Shown: piece after piece, positions 44,701 to 59,215 of the stretch
Layout: the number at the start of each line of letters is the position of its first letter
Position numbering within the stretch: position 1 is the stretch's first letter
Source of the DNA: Acanthosoma haemorrhoidale
Lineage: Eukaryota > Arthropoda > Insecta > Hemiptera > Acanthosomatidae
Length of the DNA: 64,000 bases
Direction of reading: 5' to 3'
Assembly (NCBI GenBank): GCA_930367205.1
Contig: OV884011.1
Location: forward strand, 38,515,754 to 38,579,753
The notes under the pieces: model-generated
Told to the model about the DNA's origin: nothing
Database searches by the model: none
What the model saw: only the letters and a program-made list of their open reading frames with translations
Program-made: the position numbers and the translations under genes

Positions 44701-47700
44701 ACTGTATGTATTTAGGAGGATAGGCCGAGCCACCCTATCAACATAACTATTTCCTATTTTTCATATGAAATAAAGAAATTATCAGTTACATCGGAATCCG
44801 TATTAATTAAATTTAATTTCAATACCAATAATCTATTTCTTTTCATTAGTAGTGTTACTATTGGGCATCGCGGTGCGATTGATTTTGTAAATCTTTGATA
44901 ATATTCATTCATCGCTCAAAACATTGGCACTTGGAAGGATCTGTACCATAATATGAATTGCCAATTTCTCTAAAACAATATGAGTAGATCATGTAATACT
45001 TTTCAGAATAGTCAAGTGGAAGGAAACGTAGTATTGTGAGTACGTTTGATGCTGAATTTCAAACCAGTACCTCAATACAAGAACAAATCAGAATTGCGGC
45101 ACTTACTGAAATAACTAGACACCAATGAACACATGTATAAAATAAAGCACTGGATGCAATTGGGCCAATGACAGGGCTAGAACAAATAGTATCACGTTCC
45201 GAAGGGCCAATGGGGATGTTCCTTTCACCGCAGCAGGTCATTAACGCTGTGGTCAGCTGGAACCGTTACTTCTATCAGTTATTATGTAACGGGTTCCAGC
45301 CACTTCTTGGAGGTTTTGTTTTTCTCCCTGCACTGCGATGTCATATTCATCGTTTGTCCGCTTTTGTAATACAATATATAAGGTAGAGAATTTTTGATTA
45401 TTTATTTTTACTAGCTACAGTTTAGAATAAATTATAAAATAATTCGTGCTGTTTTATAAACATGTTCACAATTCTAATGATATAGACTTTTTTTGTTGTT
45501 CCATGTCCCCTTGTTACGAATTTATGTATGTACAAACTATAGATTCTACAAACCAATCTATTTACAATTGCTTCATTGTGTTTCCTGTAGCTTGGCTACA
45601 TTTTATACAAATTCTAGTATACAAAATAGTGATCTGCATTGTACAAAAGTATAATGATGCACATTATACATTAATGGACTCAATTTATTAAAAATGATGG
45701 GGCCCTTATTTATCATAGACGTAAAACTAACTTACATCTAACAATAAAAACTTAAACTAAATCTTAACCTAATATTCCCCGACAGTCTGTTACTATGCGG
45801 GAAGGGTGGTGGGGTCATAGTGTTAAGCATTGGGTTTGTGAGGTACTGCAGCGAGTCTTGATGTGTCCCCGGTGGATGAACTCACCCAACGATGGTACAC
45901 CAAGCAAATGATATAGAAAGTGAAGAAGAATATGTAAATGTACCCTGGTTGCAAATGATAATCGAGAATAAACTATTAGGTTTGAAAATGAATGAGGAAA
46001 ACAATGAAAACAAATTAAATTTGCCCAAAACCTGTGAACACCATCACTAATTTTTTTGGAATATTCTTAGTTTTTAGGTGTTGTTTATTTTTAGAAAAAA
46101 GGCTTCGTTCCTCAAATCGAGAAACCCTTATTAGTAGCGTGATTGGGGGTTTAAAGGCCATGTTTTTCGTTTTTACTAGTGATTTTAGCAAATCATAATT
46201 TATATACGAAATTTCTTATAAAATATTCTAATTCATGTTACCATTCCATCTTTAAAGATGTAAAATTAACAATCTTTTGCTTTGTTTCATATTTTTTTTT
46301 TCTCATTATTAAAACGCTTTAGCTAAAATTGTAAAAATTCTTGTTTTAACTCTCGGTATCTCCTGAAGCATTGACTCAACGGAAAAAAGGTATAAAAACA
46401 TTTTTATAGGAAATTTTCTGCACATTAATTTATATATAGAGTATTCAAGTTGCAAAATTCACTAGTTTACGAGATATTTGAGAAAACTCAAAAACAATTA
46501 CCTTCAAACCGCCCCCGCCCCTCGCGCTCACCACCTCCCTCAGGTCGTTTAGTATGTTGTACAGGACACTCTCCCTAACAGATGTACCAAAAATCAGAAC
46601 CACATCGTGTTTTTTTCTAATCGTCATATTTTGGCCTTCCTTGTCTGGACTGCAGGCCTATACCAGTATATGTTATTGTAGAATGTCGGTTGTGGGTTGA
46701 TTTCAATGGAAATAATGTTATTGTACTCCCACAATTCATAATTCTTTATTTTTCAGCTCAAGAACTTCCAACAGTTATACCGTCGTCTGCATTTGCTGGA
46801 ATATGGATATGAGAAAATATCTAATACTAATATTTATACTTTAATATCGAATAATTATAACGACTCAATTTGGAAGAACTTAAATCTATTAAATCTCAAT
46901 TAATCAAATCAGGTATAAAAAAAACAAAATTATTTTTAAAATATCATATTTTTGGGGCTCCAGTGGACTATTCTTACAAGAAGTCATTAAAGCTGTCTTT
47001 AAAATCATCGTTTCTGTTTCAAAGTAATATATCTAGCTTCAGGCTTGGCAATACAGAATTTGTCTGCTCAACAAAAAAAATCTTCACCTGTTTCATCTAT
47101 CAGGACAAGAGAGCGAAATTTACGAAATCAGAACCCGGTAGTGGGTTGGAAGTTCCATTTGAGAACCCTATTAAATCGGAAAGAGGGGTGCTCGTTATGA
47201 ACTATCTGGACCCGAACCTTCGCTGATGAGGTTAAGGGTTAGGAAGTGGTGGCCAAATGAGGTCGAGCAATGTAGAGTCGTGAGAGAGACCGTCCATGGT
47301 GAGGCAACCTCTTGCACAAGGCAGAGGCTCCAGCAAAGAGCAGCGGTGGTCGGCTCCAAAAGGTTGGAGAGAAAGTGCAGCTTGCAAGAGTGCAGGTGTA
47401 AATCCTCCTATCTCACGTGCATAGGGGACAGTGCAAACGCATTGTGCAATGAAGCATGTGTGAGCACAACTTCTTAGTGTGCACAACTGAAGCGACTGTA
47501 AGTATGTGCCACTGTGGTCACCGTAGAAATTATAAAATGGAACTGAAATGCTCGGCTGGTATGTTCGATAAAGTACTGGATTTGCATCAGGTTTAGATAG
47601 TTTAATTTTAGGACATTGTCACCAAAGAATAACAAAAAGGTACGAATGATAGCTGATGATATAGCTGACAAAAAATAAAGTATACATAACATTACAATGA

Positions 47701-48104
47701 TGTGATTAAGTTACAAATAATAAAGGGTAACTATATGATGACTACATTGAACCAACAGTATAAGATTGAAACTACAATGAGAATTAAAAGAAAAATATGA
47801 ATGAGTAGAGGTGAATGACATTCGCTAACAGTTTCTACTTAGAGAATAATGAAATTATTGAAATTATTAATAAGGGGGAAATAGCGTGAAATGTTGCTGG
47901 GGCAGATAGATAGACCGAAACACCTGTAAACACAGGTTTCTGGTTTGCCATACGGGGCTTGCCATGTTACGTCTTATTACGTCGTGGTTTAAGTGATCTC
48001 CGTATTGAATATTAATGTATAGCCGTGTAAATAAACTTTTTATAGCTGTACTGATGCTTTGAATTAGAATTCCTTTTCAAAAAGCGGTAGTTTAGAGAGT
48101 AATG
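41723..48104. other. Non-coding DNA, no recognised gene
   Basis: AT-rich with scattered moderate-GC islands. I read through the longer ORFs: 42421-42711 (96 codons), 43750-44040 minus (96), 46870-47226 (118) and 47226-47477 (83, with a Cys-rich end). None shows a domain or signal I can name. Around 45820-45890 the text resembles a decayed tRNA-derived SINE head (agtgttaagcattggg). Confidence 0.5.
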
Positions 48105-48119
48105 CCCCCCCCCCCCCCC
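48105..48119 (+). repeat. Poly(C) run of 15 bases
   Basis: C15 homopolymer, unusual in this AT-rich region. Its length may be unreliable in the assembly. Confidence 0.9.
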
Positions 48120-51005
<2,886 letters not shown>

Positions 51006-51560
51006 TTGAAGGTGAAAACGAAAATAGATGTACGAAGACGATTTCTGAGTGAATTTCACACTGATTGCCGCTTAGAAAACTCGGCCATAACACGAATTAG
51101 AGATAACTTTAAGGCAGGTGGAACTGTTCAGAATGTTCGGAGACAACGTGCCAGAGGACCAAGATCATCGACGTTGTACACACAGAAGAAAGGGCGTTGG
51201 AAATGTATCGTCCAAAGCTAAGAATATCGCTTCACCAGGCTGCTCTTGGAGTAAGAATTCCAAAAGATAGTGTCGCATTTCGAAACATGTCAGTTGGTAA
51301 GTTACATTCGAACTCATTAGTACATACTTTCAATGAAGATGTTTATAGGATAATTGAGTGTTGTTAACAGTAAAAGGCGAAATGTGAAGAAGATCAGAAG
51401 GCTCAAAGACGATTGATTTGGATCTATGAAGGTGTATTTAAATTAAATGGTCCAATAAACGTCTTATATGCATTTCTACCACGTCTTCACACTTCCATTG
51501 ACACTTTAACAAAAAGCTTCTTAAACGAACTAGAATGCAGCACTGAGAATAAATAGAACA
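51006..51560 (+). pseudogene. Broken helix-turn-helix transposase-like fragment
   Basis: The 71-codon frame at 51006-51221 reads RRRFLSEFHTDC, ITRIRDNFKAGGTVQNV and RARGPRSST. This follows the N-terminal helix-turn-helix found in many insect mariner-related and DUF4817-type sequences. Near 51190 the homology moves to another frame (ALEMYRPK, LHQAALGVRIPKDSV), which corresponds to the second helix-turn-helix. Further down, FKLNGPINV near 51435 may be a piece of the later part. A frameshift and stops make it a relic. The catalytic DDE domain is not visible. Confidence 0.55.
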
Positions 51561-54109
51561 ATATTTTTTATCTATGACATTTTGGAACTGCGGGATTGGT
51601 TCATTCATTACATTCTGAAAGCAGTGTTTTCCAATTGGAAGAAATGCTTACTTCTGCAAGTTGCTTAAACATTCCCGCAGGTAACCCCATTCTCGAGGGT
51701 ACAGAAAATTATGACGACCCTACACTTTTATCTCTTTTTTGTTATTTATTTTTTATTTATGGTCCAGTGGACATGAGATTAATCCATGGTGATTTGAATT
51801 GTACATACATTATTGTATTATATTATGTACTAAATATTTTATAATGTTAAATCATTTTGGTAAATCATGTTCGAAATGGTTGTTGGTTTATTGCAAAGCA
51901 TACAAATGAATGTATGGATCATTACAAGACATTTTGTTTTAGTATATTATTTTGGAATACATTGTTTTATTTTTACGTAAGTCTAACAGAAAGGAATCTA
52001 TTGCAATTTATGCGGGGCTATTTCGTGATGCAGTAACGATAGAAAATCAAAACATTACTTTATTTAAACGATGTACCTTTCTCTTGAGTCTTAATGGTAG
52101 AAAATAGTTAAGCCCAATCTTCCTTCAGTGATCAACTATAAACGGGCTGACCGCACTGTCGGTTAACAAATGGTTTCTACTGAAAGCGGGATTCGAATCC
52201 ATCTTTATTTTAAGAAGAATAAGGTATGACACTGTTTAACCACAAGTGGTGTTAACTGCATACAAAACTGTCTCAAATCACGGATGAAGAAATATAAATA
52301 TTATGTATTTGTTTCTTCAGCACCTAGTTTACATTAAGCAATAAGTGAATCAATTCAGTCCCTCGAGAGTTGACCTCACATTATCGCTAAGTAGAACAGT
52401 TTACAGACAGCGTGGATTTCAAAAGCGCCTTCGACTATGTCAGCTGAGTGAAAATCCGAAGAGACAGATTACGCAGGCCCTGGAGATGAGGCAACGTTCG
52501 CGGTCTGAACAGGAATCATCGGAGGATGGTCTGTTCTCATTTACCCGGACGGATGCCTTTCTGGGCCGCTACTTCCTGGCCGGGGAGATCACCGAACCGG
52601 CAGGGCAGCGTCGGAGATCCAACTTTTAGACCGCAAAGGAACGCTGTATGCTCCGTGATCAGGGAGGATTATACCATCTGGGCTTACGTAAAAGTAATAA
52701 CAAATGGAAAAATGCCTTGTGTACATGATCGTATGGGTAAAACGGTGTAATTTATTTCAAGTTACGAGTATTTCTACGTGAGGTAATATCTTCCGTATAC
52801 ATTAAGTCTTATCATAAAGTCACATTAACAAAACAAAATAAATTACTTAAAGCAGTTCAAAACGCGTTTCCTGGAGAATTCTATAAGTATCACTAGTAAT
52901 AAACCAGTCTTTACGTTTCATTTACTGTTAAATTTATATTACAACGTGAATGAGTTGAAAAAATTGTGATTGTGTGCGGTATTCCTAGGAACTATTGGAA
53001 AAAATTAATAGCAGCCGAAAAAATTTGTTCTTTTGAAGTTTAAAGGTTGTGCTGCTACGAAATATGGTAGTGCTTCGGTTAAAATGATTCAATGTTGGGA
53101 ATACCAGAGTTTAAGGCGTGCCCCGATCAGGTCGCCCTTCAGTCTTCGATGAGTATGAATTCTTTGAGATTAATATTTATTGTTCATTTTTAAGGACATG
53201 TAATCACATTAAGTGATGAAAAGAAAAAATGATTTTTAAGACTAATGTTACATTTTACCAAGAGTCCCCATGTGGACTAACATTTGCCTAAGTTTGAAAT
53301 TGTAATTTTATGAGTAGCTGAGAAATCACTAAAATATTTATAAAAAGTGTCTGATTCGACAATGTTCTTACATACAGACTGATTAGTAAAGGTTCCACCT
53401 TCATGCCCAATAATTTAATGAAAGGAGTAAATACTTCTTAATCGAATGCTCTACGGACCGTTCTTCTTGGTTGCCGGCGAGTCTTTCTTCCTTATGTATC
53501 TAGGAAGCCATGGATACCAGAACCACGGTGGCTGTGGATAATTGATGTGGCACGACCGCCAATGGGATCACACTGCAATAATCGAGGGTTATCGGCTGAC
53601 AATCGATTCTTCCCTCTTCCGCTGCCCAGTTTCCGGTCGACCTAATTAAGGCCGTCATGGTTCCCGCCATTATTCTCTTTTCTTTTCCCACCATGAAGGT
53701 CTGCCATCTCCCGCCGTTCTTATGGCGCGGACCTTGCTCGCTGCTCGGATATTACGCGCATGTTTGCTAACCGATTCGAACCGAGCCCTGAAGGAAAAAC
53801 CTCTCCGTGGTCGCCAACTAATCGAGTTATGAGACAATCCAGGACGAGTTTTCTTTAAGGCGAGATATAGCTCGAAGGTCGATCGACCACATCCTATCAT
53901 AGAACATAACCGTCATTAAATTTACTCGTCCATAACTCTCTGGTACATTCATGAATCTCTGACAATATGTCATAGTTTAGATTCATAAGGCAATATGTTA
54001 GGATTCTCTGGATCCAACTACAACATTAGTAAGTGCAATGTAACTAAAATAATCCTAAAGTATCATCCTGTTTCACGCCCACTCCGTCGTGATGATGGGT
54101 GATGGTCGG
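51561..54109. other. Non-coding DNA, no recognised gene
   Basis: Contains a possible SINE head at 52165-52262 and a repeat fragment at about 53030-53100 that recurs near 63500. A moderate-GC block at 53500-53900 carries ORFs on the minus strand (64 and 76 codons) without recognisable features. I considered this block as an upstream exon of the kinase gene but saw no signal peptide or matching donor. Confidence 0.45.
52165..52262 (-). mobile_element. Possible tRNA-derived SINE head
   Basis: Minus strand: GTGGTTAAACAGTG followed some 45 bases later by box B GGATTCGAATCCC (52188-52200). Box spacing fits a pol III promoter. The body is not identified. Confidence 0.4.
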
Positions 54110-55265
54110 CTTCGGATGGGGATAGGTCGGAGGAATTTGCTCTGCATCTTACCCATACTTTCACACCTCACCTTTTTCATCAAAGCCATACTCACAGCAC
54201 AACTGTGGAAGATTTCCTCACTTCCACCAAAATCCATTAACCCCTCTGAGGTCAAATACCTTCTGAAAAACTTACCTTACCGAAAATTCCCTGGATATGA
54301 TCTCCTTACTCCTCAAATTCTCAAACGACTTCCTCCTAAAGTCATAATCTTCCTAACATTTGCAGATGACACTGCAGTCTTGTCATCCCATCTAGACCCT
54401 GTTATAGCATCCCATAACCTTGATAAAATAAAAACACCTTGATGAGATCGAGTATTGGTGCACCCATTGGCGGATCAAAGTTAATGAAGCAAAATGCTTC
54501 CAGATTACCTTCACTCTCTGTCGCATGTCTTGTCCACTAGTTTATTTTAATTCTATTCCTCTCCCTGTATCCGAGACAGTACGGTACTTAGGCTTCCATC
54601 TCGACAAACGACTGACCTGGAACCCACATACGAGGCTAAAAAAACAAGAACTAAACAGACGCTTTGGACGACTGTACAGACTACTTCAAAGGACATCCCA
54701 TCTCTCAATAGAAAATAAGTTACTAATCTACAAAGTTATACCTAAGCCAATCTGGACATACGGAATAGAGCTATGGGGGACAGCACAAAAGTCGAACATC
54801 AAGCGTATCTAATCCTTTCAATCAAAAGTCCTGAGAACAATAGTAAATGCCCCTTATTATGTCAGAAACAAAACCCTTCATAACGATCTTAACATACCCT
54901 ACATCCCTTCCAAGTATATGAAATTCCATAGTAGCCTATCCAACCACCCTAATCCCGTAGCACAGTCATTGCACTGCACCACTCATCCCTATAATCCTCC
55001 TCGGAGACTGAAATGGCAGTGGCCTCGTGACCTGCTATAAATGTGTGACAGTGGGAGCGTGGAGGACTTCCCAAGACTCCGCTTCCTCTTTCGCATGTGA
55101 GGGAGGTGACAAACATGTGGATTTAGAAGGCCTCTGGGCTGTTTGTAAATATTGTATGAATGAGCGAGTGAATGATGAATTGTAAATATGGTATGAATGA
55201 GAACATTTATCTCAATTAGTTATTGCCTAATAAGGCAAATTGTAATTTTGGCACCATAAAGAATA
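54110..55265 (+). pseudogene. Jockey-like LINE fragment B (reverse transcriptase, broken)
   Basis: A remnant of a non-LTR retrotransposon ORF2. In order: the region before the palm (SEVKYLLKNLP, PPKVIIFLT), then, with the fingers and palm deleted, the active-site FADDTAVLSS near 54361. The thumb region follows (LDEIEYWCTHWRIKVNEAK, YLGFHLDKRLTWNPH, KPIWTYGIELWGTAQKS), and a C-terminal WQWPRDLL just before a stop. The frame is broken at about 54200 and 54435, and a nonsense codon (TAA) sits at 54810-54812. A non-coding tail reaches about 55265. The loss of the core means it cannot be active. The family assignment to the jockey or CR1 branch rests on these motifs. Confidence 0.8.
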
Positions 55266-58200
55266 TTAGAATTAAATTAGTTAGATTAGTTTGACTCTTG
55301 CGTCTGGGAGATCGGCTTTGGTTGATGAAAGAGAGTTGTTATTTCACAGAATTTATTTGTGGATAACATTACAGTATACTCTTTCTGGTTGCATCAGGTC
55401 CTAGTGTGAGATGTTAGGCGATGTTAACTGTTTGAAACATTCAAATTGGATAGAATCCTGACAATTACCTTTCATCAACCTAAGTGACCTCCCAACAAAC
55501 TCTTCTATTCGTTTATATACTCACCGCTAACAATGAACTATTATAGTTGATTCGCCAACGAGTTGCCTTGCTATTTAGTTTATTAGATAAGTTAAGGATG
55601 AATATTGAGAGATGCTTGAGATTTGGTTGGAGTCTCCTTGTCAGTTTCTTAAAATAAAAACAGCTGAGGATTATTTCAATTTTTTTACGAAAATATTTAT
55701 ATGCCTGAACTGTGAGATTAAAAGAGATTTAGGTTTAAATGACACCAACTGTTCGCTTCTCTTCAATAATTTACTTTGTTTACTGCTAACGCACGCGACA
55801 GCCCACTGCTGTAATCTTCAGCCTGTGTTAACGATGCAATAATCAATTATATATACGTAGCGGTTGAAATAAATGTTCCCAACTATTTTTAAATAATATA
55901 TACATTGTCTATGAACTGTTGTAATCAATAAGGCAGTGGTAAAATGGGTTTGGCTAGAACTTGAATATGAATATAGCTTACTTGAATGCCTTAAATCAGG
56001 ACATTGACGCTACTAGTTCGCTTTTACTAAGTAATGTGTACTTGTTTGTTTTATCACTGGGATAAACTGCCAGTGCCAAAATGGCTACAGTCCTGCTCTC
56101 CCATCCTCCAGTACTAAATGTGACGCTTCATAACTAAGAAAATAACTAACTTATTTAATGAATATTTATTCTTTGTTATTTGTATTTATTCATTTGTCAC
56201 TGCATGTTGCAGTAAACCCAGTGTTGCAGTAACACGGATGTTTTTGGAAAGATACCATACATACACACACCTCGCTCAAATAATTGTTGTAATCTGGGAA
56301 TGAATTTTTGGACATATATAGCTGATGAGGAGAATGTGTAGTTCAAGGGTTAAACAAAAAATAAATTTTATAATATTTGGAAGTCTTAATTTTGTACCTT
56401 CCAAGCAGTTACCCTTCCTAATGCTCACTTCCACGTTGTTGTAAAATACGTCTCGTAGCACCTACATCTGGGTTTACCGATTAAATGCAGGCTCATATAA
56501 TGTTGGAGAACCTCACCACCTTGCGTATTGTATTTTGCAGCAACTCAAACGGCTCTCTACCAATAGACAGAATAGAAAGAATTTGTCAAAAATGTCCCTC
56601 GATGTAAACCAAATAATTTACAACAATTATTGTAAAGTTTAAATAAGGCACAAGAATAAACAGTGTAAAGCTAGAAGTTTATCGAGTGGTTATACCTGTT
56701 CACGTGATTTAATCAACTTGTCAGTGGAATGTAAATTGTAATATTTTAATCTTTGAAAACTAAATATAATTGTTTTACTTCACTAACGGTTATTGAAAAA
56801 AAAATTACAATATTTAATTATTTTTTCGTAATTGTTTCAAAGCTAAAACAATCCAGGGCGTGAGTATATAATAAATTAGATGCAACTCGCCAACCTTTCT
56901 TAAGTGGTGAGTGGCTGGGCAAACGTTAACTTTGGAAGCAAAGGATTGAAAGGAGGTTATCTGTAAACGATAAATATTTATTTAAGTTAGTCCTTCTCGA
57001 ATGACACACATCGATCGACGTAACTGCCAGTAAAAGAACGAATCATATCTAATTGGTTGGATACAGATAAACGGAGCAGCAATACTTCCTGTTAGCCTAG
57101 CCGCTACATTACACAACTGCCTTCCTACAGCCTATATAAAAGAAAACAATTGAAGCTGGTATAAACTTCGCCTGTTTAGCACTATTGTTTCGAAATAAAG
57201 CTGCACAGGGAGCTCCATTGATAGCAACACAAGGAGTGTGCACTGTCTACCTACCTGCATGTTTACACTAGGTACACATGCGCAGCGCACTGTAATTATA
57301 TACAATTAGCAGTCTATGCATGCATGAATAGAATGCCCGAACGTGATAATTGTCATCTTAGTGATCTCCGAGGCTCTGAATCTGGTGATTTACTTTATTC
57401 ATGTACTGCGCCAGACCACATTAGCTGAAATTTTAAATTTCAAACCACATGAGACAGACACTGAAGTTATTAGACAGAAATTTACTGAATTATAGGAAAA
57501 CGGAGTTTCCGTGCTTAAAACTCTTACTGGAAATTAGGTAATGAACTACCAGATGAAAAATTAGCTTATAATGAGTCACACGTATCAATAGGTTACTACA
57601 AAATTTTCAAATCACGACTCAAGTCAACGTCAAGCATTTCAAGCAAAGATTAAGGGGAAATTAAAAAAACCTGACCTTTTGACTAGCCATATATTTGTAA
57701 ATTATTACTTAAAACTCTTAAAATGAACCAACAAACTAGCATGTCCATATGCCAGACTTGCAAACGTTAAAGGCATGATGGTCATTTAGTAACTGAACCA
57801 AGGAAAACACTAACAGAGTATTCTTTTTATTTGTTTACTTTTTCATTATATTTTATACCTTTTATTTCTGGTCTATGATTTGTTATTATTTTATTTACTT
57901 TTATATGGCGTTCTTCAGATTATATAACATTTATTTAACCTTATATTATCACTAATTTAAAATGAGTTGTAAAAAAAAATTCAAAAACCTGTGATATACT
58001 TATGTTGTATGAGCATGTAGTAAATAAATGTCGTCCTTATAGGATTACTGTAAGTGGGTACACATATCCAAAAAAAATAGAACCCTCCATTTACAATTTA
58101 ATGGACTTGCGCTTCTTGATTTTATTTCAAAACTGTGACGTTAGTAATAAAATATTTTATTGCTTAAAGTTACATCTGTGCTGTAATGTTACATCTTATC

Positions 58201-59144
58201 GCTTTTATTGCTACATAATATGAAACTTGTTTAGGGTCAGGAGACATAAAATAATTTTAATACATTCTATATCTGTCTGAAATAAAATTAACAATTGTCA
58301 CATATAAAGCGCAACAGATTCAAAGCTTAAACGCTTCCCGAATCAAATCGATTTTCCTGGACATTTCTTAGCGAATCAAAATAAAATATTTTTGAAACAA
58401 GAAAAATATGTTATTTCGGAATATTAATCGATTACTCAGATTACCCAAAACCAATAGGTGCGCATTATGTAGGCAAATAGAGTGTGAAAGTGGAGAAAAT
58501 AAACAAATAGTCTTTGCAACACCCCTGTTACTGAACTCTAGGGGATAAGTTTCAAAATGTATAGGTCCATTGCTTTACAGATATAAGCATGAAATACAGA
58601 AGAACAAAAATGGTAAAACTTCTTAGAAGAATGTTAGCTAATTTTCTAAAAACAGTAATTTCATTGAAATTATTTTTCTAAATTTTGTTTTTAAAATTTT
58701 ATTCCATCTTGTAATTTACCATGGGAAAACAATCAACACATTAAATCCTAAATAGTTTGTGAGCTATAAGTTTCAATGAGCTAAATGATACTTTTATTCA
58801 TACTTTCCGTTGTTTTTTTTCCAAAACATAACCATCATATTTGGAACTATTGCCGAATATACCATTACAAGTTTAGAGTTATTGAATCATTTTTAGAGCC
58901 ATTACCGTAGAGTATAGTCAAACAGGCGACAGCAAAGTGGCGCAAAATAACGTTTCCTTAAAAAGATTCCTTTATTAGGTGCTTGATAATGCTTGACAGA
59001 TTGAACCCAGTCCTTTAACGGCACTAGTATTACTTGGTTAGAGGATACATAATATAACAAAATTACACTCTGTTGTAAGGAGAAAGAAGAGGTTTAATCA
59101 TGGGAGAAACTATCTATGCTCGAGATAATTAAATATATTTTAGA
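55266..59144. other. Non-coding DNA, no recognised gene
   Basis: AT-rich. It contains the repeat X fragment at 55725-55800. Small ORFs such as 55612-55842, 56276-56461 and 58002-58223 show no domain, signal peptide or codon pattern that convinces me. Confidence 0.5.
55725..55800. repeat. Dispersed repeat X, left-end fragment
   Basis: About 75 bases matching the left end of the insertion at 36662, with shared words 'tttaaat-acaccaa-tgttc' and 'tttactgcta'. It begins where that insertion begins, which supports 36662 as the true element end. Confidence 0.4.
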
Positions 59145-59215
59145 TTATGATCAGGACGTCTGTCCTGGGGCACAAACTACGCAATTGCCGGGTTCGATTC
59201 TAGAGACCTGTTGCA
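59145..59215 (+). mobile_element. Possible tRNA-derived SINE head
   Basis: Plus strand: GACGTCTGTCCTGGGGCAC then box B GGGTTCGATTC (59190-59200). It lies inside a 116-codon ORF (59116-59466), which is therefore unlikely to be a gene start. Confidence 0.4.

Noticed and set aside
46870..47226. 118-codon plus-strand ORF
   Set aside because: Composition looks like translated AT-rich DNA; no recognisable features.
52160..52262. Functional tRNA gene
   Set aside because: Box B is good, but acceptor and anticodon stems do not pair; a SINE head is more likely.
53500..53900. Minus-strand ORFs in a moderate-GC block as the missing first exon of the kinase
   Set aside because: No signal peptide, no cadherin motif and no phase-matching donor could be shown.
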